From the NCBI GenBank assembly GCA_937959265.1, contig CALGMA010000006.1, forward strand, positions 144,920 to 208,919: a DNA stretch of 64,000 bases. The letters are read 5' to 3'. Of the stretch, positions 17,035 through 26,083 are shown piece by piece. The first letter of the stretch is position 1. Each line of letters opens with the position of its first letter. The stretch comes from an uncultured Anaerolineae bacterium (GTDB lineage: Bacteria > Chloroflexota > Anaerolineae > J036 > Brachytrichaceae). A program made the translations under genes and the position numbers. The notes beneath the pieces are model-generated. The model was given only the letters and a program-made list of their open reading frames with translations, was not told the origin of the DNA and did no database searches.

Positions 17035-17063
17035 TTGACAAATTTGAACATTTGTTCTACACT
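17035..17063 (+). promoter_or_regulatory. Sigma70-type promoter with LexA-like box
   Basis: TTGACA (17035-17040), a 17-nt spacer and TACACT (17058-17063) form the best canonical promoter in the window. Inside the spacer, touching the -10, is GAACATTTGTTC (17046-17057), a perfect GAAC-N4-GTTC palindrome that equals the Gram-positive LexA (SOS) box core. An outer TTGACA/TGTCAA inverted pair spans 17035-17076. The rest of the 16868-17105 gap is AT-richer with nothing else recognised. Confidence 0.7.
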
Positions 17064-17105
17064 ATTCTTGTGTCAAACTTGCAGATCGAAAGATCCCTCA
17101 CAGAG

Positions 17106-17579
17106 ATGAACACGATCCGCCCCAATGACTTCACGAAGGCTCTTTACACTTTGCTCGATGAAACCTTCGACGACGTTCAGGGCATTTACCTCGACAAGGG
17201 CACATCCTTGTTCGAGACGCTAGCGACCCTCTCGGCAGCAGAGGCGTCCATCCCCGTCGGCAGCAAATGCGCCACACTCGCGGCACAGGTCAGGCATGTT
17301 GCCTTCTATCTCGACGTATTAGAGCGGAACGTGCGCACACAGATCTACGAGCGCGTGGACTGGGGGCGAATCTGGCGAGAGACCACGGCGGTAAGTGATG
17401 AAGAATGGAATGCCATCAAGGCAGAATTGCGCGTCAGCTACGACCGCATCAAGCAACTCATCGCTGATACGGCGGAATGGCCAAGCGATTGGCACATCGC
17501 CGGCGCCGTCGCCCTCATCGCTCACACGGCCTACCACCTGGGCGAGATTCGACAGGCACTATGCATGCTCAAGCCATAG
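17106..17579 (+). CDS. DinB family protein
   Basis: A 157-residue four-helix-bundle protein of the DinB/YfiT-like superfamily, named for damage-inducible Bacillus DinB; members often bind metal through three histidines and some are thiol-dependent transferases. Visible candidates are His in LAAQVRHVAFYLDVL and in ALIAHTAYHLGEIRQAL, matching the first and last family motifs. The ATG at 17106 is chosen because an upstream in-frame TTG at 17052 lies inside the promoter itself. Its promoter overlaps a LexA-like box, so it may be DNA-damage-induced. It is the first gene of a long same-strand run of small genes. Confidence 0.85.
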   Translation: MNTIRPNDFTKALYTLLDETFDDVQGIYLDKGTSLFETLATLSAAEASIPVGSKCATLAAQVRHVAFYLDVLERNVRTQIYERVDWGRIWRETTAVSDEEWNAIKAELRVSYDRIKQLIADTAEWPSDWHIAGAVALIAHTAYHLGEIRQALCMLKP

Positions 17580-17666
17580 CGTAAAGGATGGCCATGGATT
17601 GCGAATCATCCATGAGTAGCCAATCATCCGTCACACGCCATCCGGCGTGGCGGAGAGGAGTCATCA

Positions 17667-18782
<1,116 letters not shown>

Positions 18783-18823
18783 CGGGATCCGATCGGCAAA
18801 CATCCTAAGTGGAGAGAGAAGTG

Positions 18824-19462
18824 ATGAGCAAAGTGTTCGTAAACATCGGACTCAGCCTGGATGGCTACATGGCGCCGGAAGGAATGACCCTGGAGAACTG
18901 GGACAAGCCTGAGTTCAAGAACTGGGGCGCGAAGTGGGGCGCGCTGATGGGCTGGGTGTTCGATCAGCAGTACTTCCGCGACAACCTCAAGCTGGGACCA
19001 GGCGGAGAGACCGGCCCGGTCAATGACATGCTTCGCCACACCGCGGAGCGCACCGGCGCCAACATCATGGGCAAGCGCATGTTCGATGGCGGCGAGCGCG
19101 GTTGGCCGGAGGAGGCCCCGTTTCACACGCCGATGTACGTCCTCACCCACGAGAAGCGCGAACCGTGGGTTCGGCCGGGTGGGACGACGTTCTACTTCAT
19201 CAACGACGGCCCGGAGCGCGCGCTTGAGTTGGCTCGGAAGTCTGCCGGCGGGCGCGATATCCGCATCGCGGGCGGTGCGGATGTGATCCAGCAGTACTTG
19301 AACCTGGGCCTCATTGACGAGCTTGAAATTGCTTTGGCGCCCGTGCTGTTCGGCGGCGGGAGACGTCTCTTCGAAAACCTGCACGAAACCTTGCCAAGCT
19401 TTCGAATCGACAAGGTGCTCGATACTCCAAAGGCCACGCACTTGCGCTACGTGTGCGAGTAA
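18824..19462 (+). CDS. Dihydrofolate reductase family protein (RibD C-terminal-like)
   Basis: A 212-residue NADPH-binding reductase-like protein. The start [19 protein letters not shown], the middle [17 protein letters not shown] and the end [42 protein letters not shown] are typical of the DHFR/RibD-C superfamily. Members named YyaP or YwjB are of unclear function and seldom act as real DHFR. A GTG at 18809 is in frame, but GGAGAGAG at 18811-18818 is a good ribosome site for the ATG at 18824. It lies 41 bp after the BNR gene and 9 bp before the MoaD-like gene, so an operon is likely. Confidence 0.88.
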   Translation: MSKVFVNIGLSLDGYMAPEGMTLENWDKPEFKNWGAKWGALMGWVFDQQYFRDNLKLGPGGETGPVNDMLRHTAERTGANIMGKRMFDGGERGWPEEAPFHTPMYVLTHEKREPWVRPGGTTFYFINDGPERALELARKSAGGRDIRIAGGADVIQQYLNLGLIDELEIALAPVLFGGGRRLFENLHETLPSFRIDKVLDTPKATHLRYVCE

Positions 19463-19471
19463 GGCAGGCCC

Positions 19472-19789
19472 ATGTACGATGCCGATATCCCGATGATCAA
19501 AGTGATCCTGCCCCAACATCTGCGCACGCTGGCCGGCGTCGGCCGTGAAGTCGCGCTCGAGGTCGCGCCGCCGGTCACGCAACGCGCGATCCTCGACGCG
19601 CTCGAAGCGCGCTATCCGGTGCTGCACGGGACGATCCGCGACCAGGGCACGCAACAGCGCCGGGCGTTCGTGCGGTTCTTCGCCTGCGGTCAGGATTGGT
19701 CGCACGAGCCGCCGGATGCACCGCTGCCCGACGATGTGGTGAATGGTCGAGAGCCGTTCATGGTCGTTGGGGCGATGGCGGGAGGGTGA
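19472..19789 (+). CDS. MoaD/ThiS-like ubiquitin-fold protein with Gly-Gly C-terminus
   Basis: A 105-residue beta-grasp protein that ends GAMAGG, the C-terminal Gly-Gly used by MoaD, ThiS and other ubiquitin-like sulfur carriers. The segment [23 protein letters not shown] matches the MoaD fold start; an in-frame ATG at 19493 may be the true start. No E1-like MoeB/ThiF, MoaE or JAMM protease is in the window, so its activating enzyme is elsewhere. The pairing with a BNR propeller is known from Actinobacteria. It could serve in cofactor or thio-metabolite synthesis, or in protein tagging; none is shown. Its stop overlaps the next start. Confidence 0.85.
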   Translation: MYDADIPMIKVILPQHLRTLAGVGREVALEVAPPVTQRAILDALEARYPVLHGTIRDQGTQQRRAFVRFFACGQDWSHEPPDAPLPDDVVNGREPFMVVGAMAGG

Positions 19790-20100
19790 TGATGTATGGA
19801 CTGATCGGAAAAATGATGGCCACGCCCGGCCAGCGCGACGCGCTGATGACGATTTTGCTGGAAGGCGTGTCCGGCATGCCGGGCTGCCTGAGTTACATCG
19901 TGGCGAAGGACCCGCACGATGCAAACGCCTTGTGGATCACCGAAGCCTGGGACAGCCAGGCCAGCCACGCGGCGTCGCTCGACCTGCCGTCGGTCAAGGC
20001 AGCGATTGTGAAGGGTCGCCCGCCGATCGCCGGCTTTGGCGAACGGTTCGAGACCGTGCCGGTGGGTGGGCATGGATTGATTCATTCACACAAATCATGA
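19789..20100 (+). CDS. Antibiotic biosynthesis monooxygenase (ABM) family protein
   Basis: A 103-residue ferredoxin-like-fold protein: [41 protein letters not shown] followed by ALWITEAWDSQASHAASLD. The ABM family includes cofactor-free quinone-type monooxygenases, heme-degrading enzymes and many proteins of unknown role. The ATG shares one base with the preceding TGA, and the following gene starts inside its stop (ATGA), so these three are translationally coupled. Function is unknown. Confidence 0.85.
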   Translation: MMYGLIGKMMATPGQRDALMTILLEGVSGMPGCLSYIVAKDPHDANALWITEAWDSQASHAASLDLPSVKAAIVKGRPPIAGFGERFETVPVGGHGLIHSHKS

Positions 20101-20525
20101 CCCTCGACGACAAACAAACCGCCTTTCTGCAGAAGAGCCGTGCCGCGGCCATGATCACGGTCGGCGATGACGGCGTCGCCCGCGCCGTGCGGGTGGGCAT
20201 CGCGATGGTGGACGGCAAGGTGTGGAGCAGCGGCACGCAGGACCGTGCCCGCACCAAACGACTGCGCCAGAACCCGCACTGCACCCTGTTCGTGTTCGAC
20301 AGCACCTGGAGCTACCTCACGCTGGAGACGACGGTGCGGCTGATCGAAGGGCCGGATGTGCCGGCCTTGAGCGAGCGCCTGTTTCGCATCATGCAGAACC
20401 GTCCGACGGAACCCCTCAGTTGGTTCGGCGGTGAGATGGACTCAGAGGACTTCCGGCGCGCGATGGCCGAGGAGGGGCGGCTGATCTACGAGTTCGACAT
20501 TCATCGCGCCTACGGCTTGGTGTAA
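20097..20525 (+). CDS. Pyridoxamine 5'-phosphate oxidase-like flavin/F420-binding protein
   Basis: A 142-residue split-barrel protein of the PPOX superfamily, with the core RAAAMITVGDDGVARAVRVGIAMVDGKVWSSGTQDRARTKRLRQNPHCTLFVFD. This arrangement is typical of small actinobacterial and chloroflexal proteins that bind F420, FMN or heme; which one cannot be read here. It overlaps the ABM gene by 4 bp (ATGA), so it is coupled to it. A second PPOX protein lies at 21141-21659. Confidence 0.87.
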   Translation: MTLDDKQTAFLQKSRAAAMITVGDDGVARAVRVGIAMVDGKVWSSGTQDRARTKRLRQNPHCTLFVFDSTWSYLTLETTVRLIEGPDVPALSERLFRIMQNRPTEPLSWFGGEMDSEDFRRAMAEEGRLIYEFDIHRAYGLV

Positions 20526-20535
20526 TGGTGAATCG

Positions 20536-21120
20536 GTGAATCAAAACCATATGGATGAGGTCACGCGAAAGCGTTTTGACGACCTGTGGTCACAAGACCG
20601 CACGGCTCAAAACACAGCCTACATCGCCATCCTCGATGCAACAGACAAGCCCGTGAGCTGGGCCTATGACGTGTGGGACGAGGTCGTGGAGAATTTGAGC
20701 CACGCGGACAACCACAACCGCGCGATCGCGGCGCAGGTGCTGTGCAATCTGGCCAAGAGCGATCCCCAACAGTGCATCTTGGAAGACTTCGACAAGTTGC
20801 TGGCCGTCACCCGAGACAAGCGCTTCGTCACGGCCCGGCACTGCCTGCAGGCGCTGTGGAAGGTAGGTGTGGCTGGCCCGCAGCAGCGCGCGCTGCTGGT
20901 GGATGGGCTTGCACGCCGCTTCGAAGACTGTGCTGAGGAAAAGAACCGCACTCTGATCCGTTACGACATCGCCCAGAGTCTGCGCAACGTATATGACGCG
21001 ACACAGGATGAGACGGTCAAAGCCACGGCGCTGGCGCTGATCGAGACAGAAAGCGATCCCAGATACCGCAAGAAATACGCGAGCCTATGGAAGACGAAGC
21101 GAAGCGGTAAAGCCGGTTAA
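20536..21120 (+). CDS. HEAT-repeat-like helical protein of unknown function
   Basis: A 194-residue, all-helical protein. Segments AIAAQVLCNLAKSDPQQCILEDFDKLLAVTRD, HCLQALWKVG and YDIAQSLRNVYDATQDETVKATALALIETESDPRYRKKYASLWK look like three HEAT-type helix pairs. No catalytic motif is seen. The start is a GTG at 20536 or an ATG at 20551. It is 10 bp after a PPOX gene and next to another one, inside the small-gene run. It might act as a binding scaffold; this is only a guess. Confidence 0.75.
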   Translation: MNQNHMDEVTRKRFDDLWSQDRTAQNTAYIAILDATDKPVSWAYDVWDEVVENLSHADNHNRAIAAQVLCNLAKSDPQQCILEDFDKLLAVTRDKRFVTARHCLQALWKVGVAGPQQRALLVDGLARRFEDCAEEKNRTLIRYDIAQSLRNVYDATQDETVKATALALIETESDPRYRKKYASLWKTKRSGKAG

Positions 21121-21140
21121 TGCCAGGAGGCGAGGTTAGG

Positions 21141-21659
21141 ATGACTGCAGAAACCCCGATGACCGACCTGTTGCAATCTACGGTTGCGCATGCTGCGCCA
21201 ACGCCATGGGAGGAAGCGCGCCGGCGTCTGGCCGAGGCTGGCTGGTTCTGGCTAGCGACGATCCACCCGGATGGTCGACCTCATGTCCGGCCGGTGTTGG
21301 CCGTGTGGCTCGATGGCGCACTGTATTTTGCCTCCGGCGCAAATACTCGCAAACGGAAGAATCTCGTCGCTGATCCGCGCTGCACGCTCACAACTGCAGA
21401 CGACGAGGCGCACATGGTGGTGGAAGGCACGGCAATACGGGTGTGGGACGAAGTGACGCTGCGACGTGTGGCTGAGGCGTATGCAACCAAATACGATTGG
21501 CGCGTCACCGTACGCGATGGTGCGTTCGACGCCGAGTATGGCGCGCCGACCGCCGGGCCACCACCCTATGAGATCTACGAAGTCATGCCGAAGACGATCT
21601 TCGGCTTCGGCGCGAATGAGTCGTTCAGCCCAACCCGTTGGCGCTTCGGCAAAAGGTAA
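21141..21659 (+). CDS. Pyridoxamine 5'-phosphate oxidase family protein
   Basis: A 172-residue split-barrel flavoprotein-like protein: RLAEAGWFWLATIHPDGRPHVRPVLAVWLDGALYFASGANTRKRKNLVADPRCTLTT is the usual PPOX core. The C-terminus (YEVMPKTIFGFGANESFSPTRWRF) resembles that of F420-dependent or FMN-binding nitroreductase-like members. An ATG at 21120 overlaps the stop of the preceding gene, but AGGAGG at 21125-21130 points to the ATG at 21141. It differs from the PPOX protein at 20097 in length and C-terminal motif, so they are not recent duplicates. Confidence 0.88.
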   Translation: MTAETPMTDLLQSTVAHAAPTPWEEARRRLAEAGWFWLATIHPDGRPHVRPVLAVWLDGALYFASGANTRKRKNLVADPRCTLTTADDEAHMVVEGTAIRVWDEVTLRRVAEAYATKYDWRVTVRDGAFDAEYGAPTAGPPPYEIYEVMPKTIFGFGANESFSPTRWRFGKR

Positions 21660-21669
21660 ACGCATTGTC

Positions 21670-22584
21670 ATGAACGACAAGAACACCATCATCACATTAC
21701 TTCGAGATGAGTTCAATCGCTGGGAGGATCTGCTCGCCCGCATGAGCGAAGCGCAACTCACCGCACCGATCTCGGGCTCAGACTGGTCTATCAAAGATGT
21801 AATCGCGCATGTTCGCGCGTGGCAGCAGGTGTCCACTGCGCGCATAGAAGCAGCGCTGCGCAACGGCGAACCGGCCTTGCCGAACTGGCTGGGTGGACAA
21901 GACCCAGAATCGGAAGCACACCGTGAGCAATTCAACGCCACAATCAACGAACGCAACCGCGATGTGGCCTGGCCGGAGATTTATCGCCGTTGGCGCGACG
22001 GCTTTCTTCGCCTCATCGCTCTATCGGAACAAGTGCCGGAGCGAGACATGCTGGCGGTTGACCGATACGCATGGATCGAGGGCTACGCGCTGATCGCCGT
22101 TTTGGAAGGCTCGTTGGCGCACCATCGCGAGCATCAGGAGGAAATAGATGCTTCGGGAACTGTCTTGGAGCGCAAGCTGAACACATCCGCTCCATCCACC
22201 AAGCCGCCGACGATGTCACCGGCGACGATTGACGAATACATCGCCGGCTTCCCGCCTGATGTTCAGGAGATTCTGCACAAGGTCAGGGCGACGATTCGCA
22301 AGGCCGCGCTGGACGCGCAGGAAGTCATCAGCTATCGCATGCCGGCGTTCCGGCAGCATGGAATTCTGGTTTACTTCGCTGCATTCAAAAAACATATTGG
22401 CCTGTTCCCGCCGGTGAGAGGAGATGCAAAGCTCGAAGAAGCCACATCCGTGTATGCCGGCCCAAAGGGCAACTTGAAGTTTCCACTCGACGAGCCGATT
22501 CCCTATGCCTTGATCGGCAGAATCGTGAAGTTGCGGGTCAAGCAGGATCGGGCGCATGCACAAGCGAAGAAGGCGAAGAGGTGA
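21670..22584 (+). CDS. Fusion of ClbS/DfsB-type DinB domain and DUF1801 (YdhG-like) domain
   Basis: A 304-residue protein in one open frame. Residues 1-165 form a DinB-like bundle (DWSIKDVIAHVRAWQQVSTARIEAAL, EGSLAHHREHQEEID) similar to ClbS/DfsB, where ClbS is the colibactin self-resistance hydrolase. Residues 180-300 form a DUF1801 domain (TIDEYIAGFPPDVQEILHKVRATIRKAALDAQEVISYRMPAFRQHGILVYFAAFKKHIGLFP), related to YdhG/iron-chaperone frataxin-like folds. The linker is Ser/Thr/Pro-rich (TSAPSTKPPTMSPA). The fusion looks real, as there is no frameshift sign. The two domains are usually separate genes. Function is unknown; a detoxification or stress role fits the neighbours. Confidence 0.85.
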   Translation: MNDKNTIITLLRDEFNRWEDLLARMSEAQLTAPISGSDWSIKDVIAHVRAWQQVSTARIEAALRNGEPALPNWLGGQDPESEAHREQFNATINERNRDVAWPEIYRRWRDGFLRLIALSEQVPERDMLAVDRYAWIEGYALIAVLEGSLAHHREHQEEIDASGTVLERKLNTSAPSTKPPTMSPATIDEYIAGFPPDVQEILHKVRATIRKAALDAQEVISYRMPAFRQHGILVYFAAFKKHIGLFPPVRGDAKLEEATSVYAGPKGNLKFPLDEPIPYALIGRIVKLRVKQDRAHAQAKKAKR

Positions 22585-22714
22585 AGAAGTAATCCGATGC
22601 CTGATCCAAACCGTCTCATTAAAAAGGGCGGAAAGCATCCTGTTTTCGAGTCAAGCTGATGACGCTGGACTACCAGACGTCCGCACTTGGCTGGTGCAAG
22701 CATTCAAAAACAAA

Positions 22715-23248
22715 ATGGAAACCCAACCCGAACCCACCCTCGTCGAACTCATCCGCTACAACAACTGGGCCAATGCCCAGATCATCGCCGTCTGCCAAAA
22801 GCTCGACGCCAGCCAACTCGACGCCACCGCACCCGGGACGTATGGCAGCATCTACGACACGTTGGGGCACATGATCCGGGCTGAGGCGGACTACATCGGC
22901 CGCATCACCGGCAATCGTCCACAGCCAACGTTTCAGTGGGCAGACAAACCTTCGATGGATGAGATTGCTGCGTTTGCCGAACGCGTGGCCGACGCACTAC
23001 TCGACGTCGTTCAGCGCGTGCCGCCAACACAGATGGTGCACGAGGAGGAGGACGGCCTGACGATGGACTACCAGGCCCGGCATCTCTTCATGCAGGCCAT
23101 CAACCACGGCATCGAGCATCGCACCAACATCACCACGATTTTGGCGGGGCTTGGCATCGCCACGCCGGAAATAGATGGCTGGGGTTATCTATTCGCGCAT
23201 CCAGATCGCTTCCAGTTGAAGGAGGGCCGGCATGACCATCATCAATAA
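22715..23248 (+). CDS. DinB family protein
   Basis: A 177-residue DinB superfamily protein. Metal-ligand histidines are probably in SIYDTLGHMIRAEADYIGRI (His near 49) and in AINHGIEHRTNITTIL (two His). The start METQPEPTLVELIRYNNWANAQII matches the family opening. The ATG at 22715 follows a 130-bp gap that holds no better start. It overlaps the next DinB gene by 17 bp. Possible roles are bacillithiol/mycothiol-like thiol transfer or stress detoxification; none is shown. Confidence 0.88.
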   Translation: METQPEPTLVELIRYNNWANAQIIAVCQKLDASQLDATAPGTYGSIYDTLGHMIRAEADYIGRITGNRPQPTFQWADKPSMDEIAAFAERVADALLDVVQRVPPTQMVHEEEDGLTMDYQARHLFMQAINHGIEHRTNITTILAGLGIATPEIDGWGYLFAHPDRFQLKEGRHDHHQ

Positions 23249-23750
23249 CGAAATGTTGTGGCGGCAGTTCGGCGCGGCGATTGACATGCTGCGCGACGCG
23301 CTGCGCGAGTGCCCGGACGAACTTTGGGACGAGCAACTGTGGGACGACCAGCCTGATCAGTGGGTAGCCAAAGGTTTCTCCAAGTTCTGGTATCTGGGCT
23401 ATCACACGCTTTTCTGGCTGGATCTGTATTTGACCGGCGCGGAAGAGGGCTTCGCCCCGCCGGCGCCATTCGACCTAGTTGAGATGAAAGCAGGCGAAAC
23501 CCTGCCGAGAACGTATACGCGCGAAGAGCTGCTCAGCTATCTTGAATACTGTAGACAACGATGTCACGAGACGATTCGTGAGTTATCTGTCGAACAGGCT
23601 GCTCGGATATGCAGTTTTGCTTGGGGCGAGCTGCCATTTGGCGAGCTGCTTCTATACAACCTACGTCACGTGCAAGAGCACGCCGCGCACCTGGGCATGT
23701 TCCTGGGGCAGCAGGCGGGCAAGTCCGCGCAATGGGTAGCGCAGCATTGA
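23232..23750 (+). CDS. DinB-like family protein
   Basis: A 172-residue DinB-like bundle with YLGYHTLFWLDLYL and YNLRHVQEHAAHLGMFLGQQAG, where the histidines fit the metal site. It starts inside the 3' end of the preceding DinB gene (17-bp overlap) and so is translationally coupled. GAGGGCCGGC precedes the ATG as a weak ribosome site. It is the fourth DinB-type protein in less than 7 kb and is only distantly similar to the others, so it is not a tandem duplicate by eye. Confidence 0.87.
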   Translation: MTIINNEMLWRQFGAAIDMLRDALRECPDELWDEQLWDDQPDQWVAKGFSKFWYLGYHTLFWLDLYLTGAEEGFAPPAPFDLVEMKAGETLPRTYTREELLSYLEYCRQRCHETIRELSVEQAARICSFAWGELPFGELLLYNLRHVQEHAAHLGMFLGQQAGKSAQWVAQH

Positions 23751-23826
23751 TAGAGAGCATTACTGCTTCAGCCGCAGCGGATCTTCGTGATCGGGTGTGC
23801 AACCGAGAAGAAGCGATCAGGCGCCT

Positions 23827-24111
23827 ATGCAATTCGAATTCACCGGCGAAATTTTTGAGTGGCGCGGCCCCGCCCCGCACTACTTCGTGGCAGTGCCAGC
23901 GGATCAAAGCTGCGACCTGAAGGCCATCCAAAGCGTGGTGACCTATGGCTGGGGCGTGATCCCCGCCCGTGTTCGGATCGGCGGAACCATGTTCACGACC
24001 TCGCTATTCCCCAAGGATGGCCGGTTTCTCGTGCCGATCAAAGCGGCCGTGCGAAAAGCCGAGCGCCTCACTGAAGGCGATGAGGTGACCGTGCAGCTCG
24101 AAGTGGGCTGA
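23827..24111 (+). CDS. DUF1905 family protein
   Basis: A 94-residue beta-barrel protein of the DUF1905 family: MQFEFTGEIFEWRGPAPHYFVAVPAD, then YGWGVIPARVRIGGTMFTTSLFPKDGRFLVPIKAAVRKAERLTEGDEVTVQLE. The family is widespread, short and of unknown function; it is often joined to or beside YdeI/OmpD-associated or DUF1801-type domains, which fits the DUF1801 fusion upstream. It ends the plus-strand run of small genes and converges on the dehydrogenase gene across 24 bp. Confidence 0.9.
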   Translation: MQFEFTGEIFEWRGPAPHYFVAVPADQSCDLKAIQSVVTYGWGVIPARVRIGGTMFTTSLFPKDGRFLVPIKAAVRKAERLTEGDEVTVQLEVG

Positions 24112-24135
24112 GCAGATGCGAACGCGCGCCCCAGC

Positions 24136-25773
24136 CTAAAACACCGTCTGGCTTTGTTCGCGCATGTACTGCTGCAGGTAGTATGGCCCGCCGGCGCCGC
24201 GGCCGGTGTTGCCGCTGGCCTTCCACCCACCGAAACTCTGGTTGCCCGGCCATGCGCCGGTCGTCGCGCCGCGTTCGCGGTTCACATATACCGTGCCGGC
24301 CTGGATGTGATCGAGGAAGTATTTGACCTCCTTGCGATCCTTGCTGAAGAACCCCGCCGTCAGGCCGTATTGGACTTTGTTCGCCTCTGCCATCGCTTGC
24401 TCTAGCGAATCCACCGCCGCCACCAACAGGAACGGCGTAAACAGCTCCTCGCAGAACAGCGGATGATCGAGCGGTAGGCCGTCCACGATGGTGAGCGCGC
24501 AGAAGAAGCCCTTGGCGAAGTCGCCCTCGGTGAGCACGTGGCCGCCGGTGACAAAGACGCCACCATCGCGCTGCGCTTGCTCGATAGCGCGTTGGAAGGT
24601 CTGGTAGCCGCCGCGGTTGCACACCGGCCCGGTGAACACGCCGGCCTGCGTCGGATCGCCGACCTTCAGCGCCTCGGTCTTGCGCTTGAGCAGCGCCACG
24701 AAATGATCCTTCACCGCGCGGTGCACATACACGCGGCTGGTCGCGCTGCACTTCTGCCCGCTCAAGCCGAATGCCGCGCGCACCACACCTTCGGCGGCCT
24801 TCTCCAAATCGGCCTTGTCGCTCACGATCACAGCGTTCTTGCCGCCCATCTCGGCGATCAGTGGGCGAGGCACACGTTGGCTGAAGCGCTGGATCAGGCT
24901 AAAACCGACGTCGAACGAGCCGGTGAACGTCATGCCCGCGACATCGGGATTGGTGACCAGCTCTTCGCCCACCGTGCTGCCCGGCCCGGTGATGTAGTTG
25001 AACACGCCGGCCGGCAACCCCGCATCGCGCATGCACTCGGTGAGCAACCAACTCGTCATCGGGGTATCGCTGGCCGGCTTGACGACCACCGTGTTGCCGG
25101 CGATGAGCGCCGCGCCGGCCGGGCCGCCCGTCAGCGCCATCGGAAAGTTGAACGGCGACACGACGGCCCACACGCCATACGGCTTGAGCACGCTGCGCGA
25201 GGCGCCCACGCCGCCTTCCGGCAACAGCGGCCTTTCAAAGCCGGCGTTGGCCTCCATCTGGGCGCAGTAGTAATCAATCAGGTCGGCGGTCTCCTTCACG
25301 TCGCCGATGGCTTCGGCGCGGCTCTTGCCCACCTCGATGCTGACCCAGGCGGCAATGTCGAACAGTCGTCGGTTGATCAGCGCAGCGACCTTGCGCATCA
25401 GCGCCACGCGGCGCTTCCACGGCGTTCCGCTCCAGGCTGGGAAGGCCGCCTTGGCCGCCGCGATGGCGTCGCGGGTGTCCTGCGCATCCCCCTTCTGGAA
25501 GTAGCCGATGGTCAAGTTGGTATCAATGGGCGTGGTTTTTGCGAACTGCACGCTGGCGAAGCGCTCGACACCGCCGATGAACATCGGATAGGTGCGGGCT
25601 CGTTCGCCGATGTTGGCGCGCACTTTGGCAAACACCTTGTCGAAGCGCGCCAGCATCTCCGGATCATTCAGCGCGCTGCTCAGGTTGGCATAGGTGATCT
25701 GGAACGCCGGTTTGCGCGCGGGCTTGCGCTTGCGCGTCGTCGCGCGCTTGGTGGTAGATTTTGCGGTAGGCAT
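24136..25773 (-). CDS. L-glutamate gamma-semialdehyde (1-pyrroline-5-carboxylate) dehydrogenase-type ALDH
   Basis: An aldehyde dehydrogenase of 545 residues of the RocA/PruA kind, which oxidises glutamate semialdehyde to glutamate with NAD in proline or arginine breakdown. The motifs VVSPFNFPMALTGGPAGAALIAGNTVVVKPAS, EMGGKNAVIV (catalytic Glu) and SGQKCSATSRVYVH (nucleophilic Cys) are present. The ATG at 25773 has a strong GGAGGTGA ribosome site. The first 22 residues are unusual: a Lys/Arg/Thr tail (TTKRATTRKRKPARKP). No proline dehydrogenase gene is visible. It is 4 bp after a small unknown gene that overlaps selD, so all three appear to be one operon. Confidence 0.93.
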   Translation of the reverse strand: MPTAKSTTKRATTRKRKPARKPAFQITYANLSSALNDPEMLARFDKVFAKVRANIGERARTYPMFIGGVERFASVQFAKTTPIDTNLTIGYFQKGDAQDTRDAIAAAKAAFPAWSGTPWKRRVALMRKVAALINRRLFDIAAWVSIEVGKSRAEAIGDVKETADLIDYYCAQMEANAGFERPLLPEGGVGASRSVLKPYGVWAVVSPFNFPMALTGGPAGAALIAGNTVVVKPASDTPMTSWLLTECMRDAGLPAGVFNYITGPGSTVGEELVTNPDVAGMTFTGSFDVGFSLIQRFSQRVPRPLIAEMGGKNAVIVSDKADLEKAAEGVVRAAFGLSGQKCSATSRVYVHRAVKDHFVALLKRKTEALKVGDPTQAGVFTGPVCNRGGYQTFQRAIEQAQRDGGVFVTGGHVLTEGDFAKGFFCALTIVDGLPLDHPLFCEELFTPFLLVAAVDSLEQAMAEANKVQYGLTAGFFSKDRKEVKYFLDHIQAGTVYVNRERGATTGAWPGNQSFGGWKASGNTGRGAGGPYYLQQYMREQSQTVF

Positions 25774-25777
25774 TGCT

Positions 25778-26083
25778 TCACCTCCCTTCACGCGGGTCAT
25801 CTGCGTAGAAGAACCGAATCCTGCCGGTGAGTGTCTCATACTTCAAGGGCAGTGTCAGGTCAAGACGGCGCGCTTCGCTGGGCACGTAGGCCCATTTGCC
25901 GGCTTGCGCTTCGACCAGGGCGCGCGCCTCGGCCGGCGCGTCGGTGGAGCGCACGCCGGTCAGCTTCACCAGCCAGCGATCTTGCCGCTCGTCGTAGGCA
26001 ATCACTTCGGCGTCGAACGTCGCATGGATGCGCGCGCTATCCGGCGCGCGCCAGGCGCATTTGACGGTCATCACTTCACTCAT
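25778..26083 (-). CDS. Small conserved-looking protein between selD and P5C dehydrogenase
   Basis: A 101-residue protein that I do not recognise. It overlaps the 3' end of selD by 8 bp and ends 4 bp before the dehydrogenase start, so it is clearly part of that operon. The sequence (MTVKCAWRAPDSARIHATFDAEVIAYDERQDRWLVKLTGV... PLKYETLTGRIRFFYADD) suggests a small beta-rich fold with one cysteine (Cys9) and no membrane helix. Codon use looks like its neighbours. A role in selenium metabolism is possible from position alone. Confidence 0.75.
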   Translation of the reverse strand: MSEVMTVKCAWRAPDSARIHATFDAEVIAYDERQDRWLVKLTGVRSTDAPAEARALVEAQAGKWAYVPSEARRLDLTLPLKYETLTGRIRFFYADDPREGR

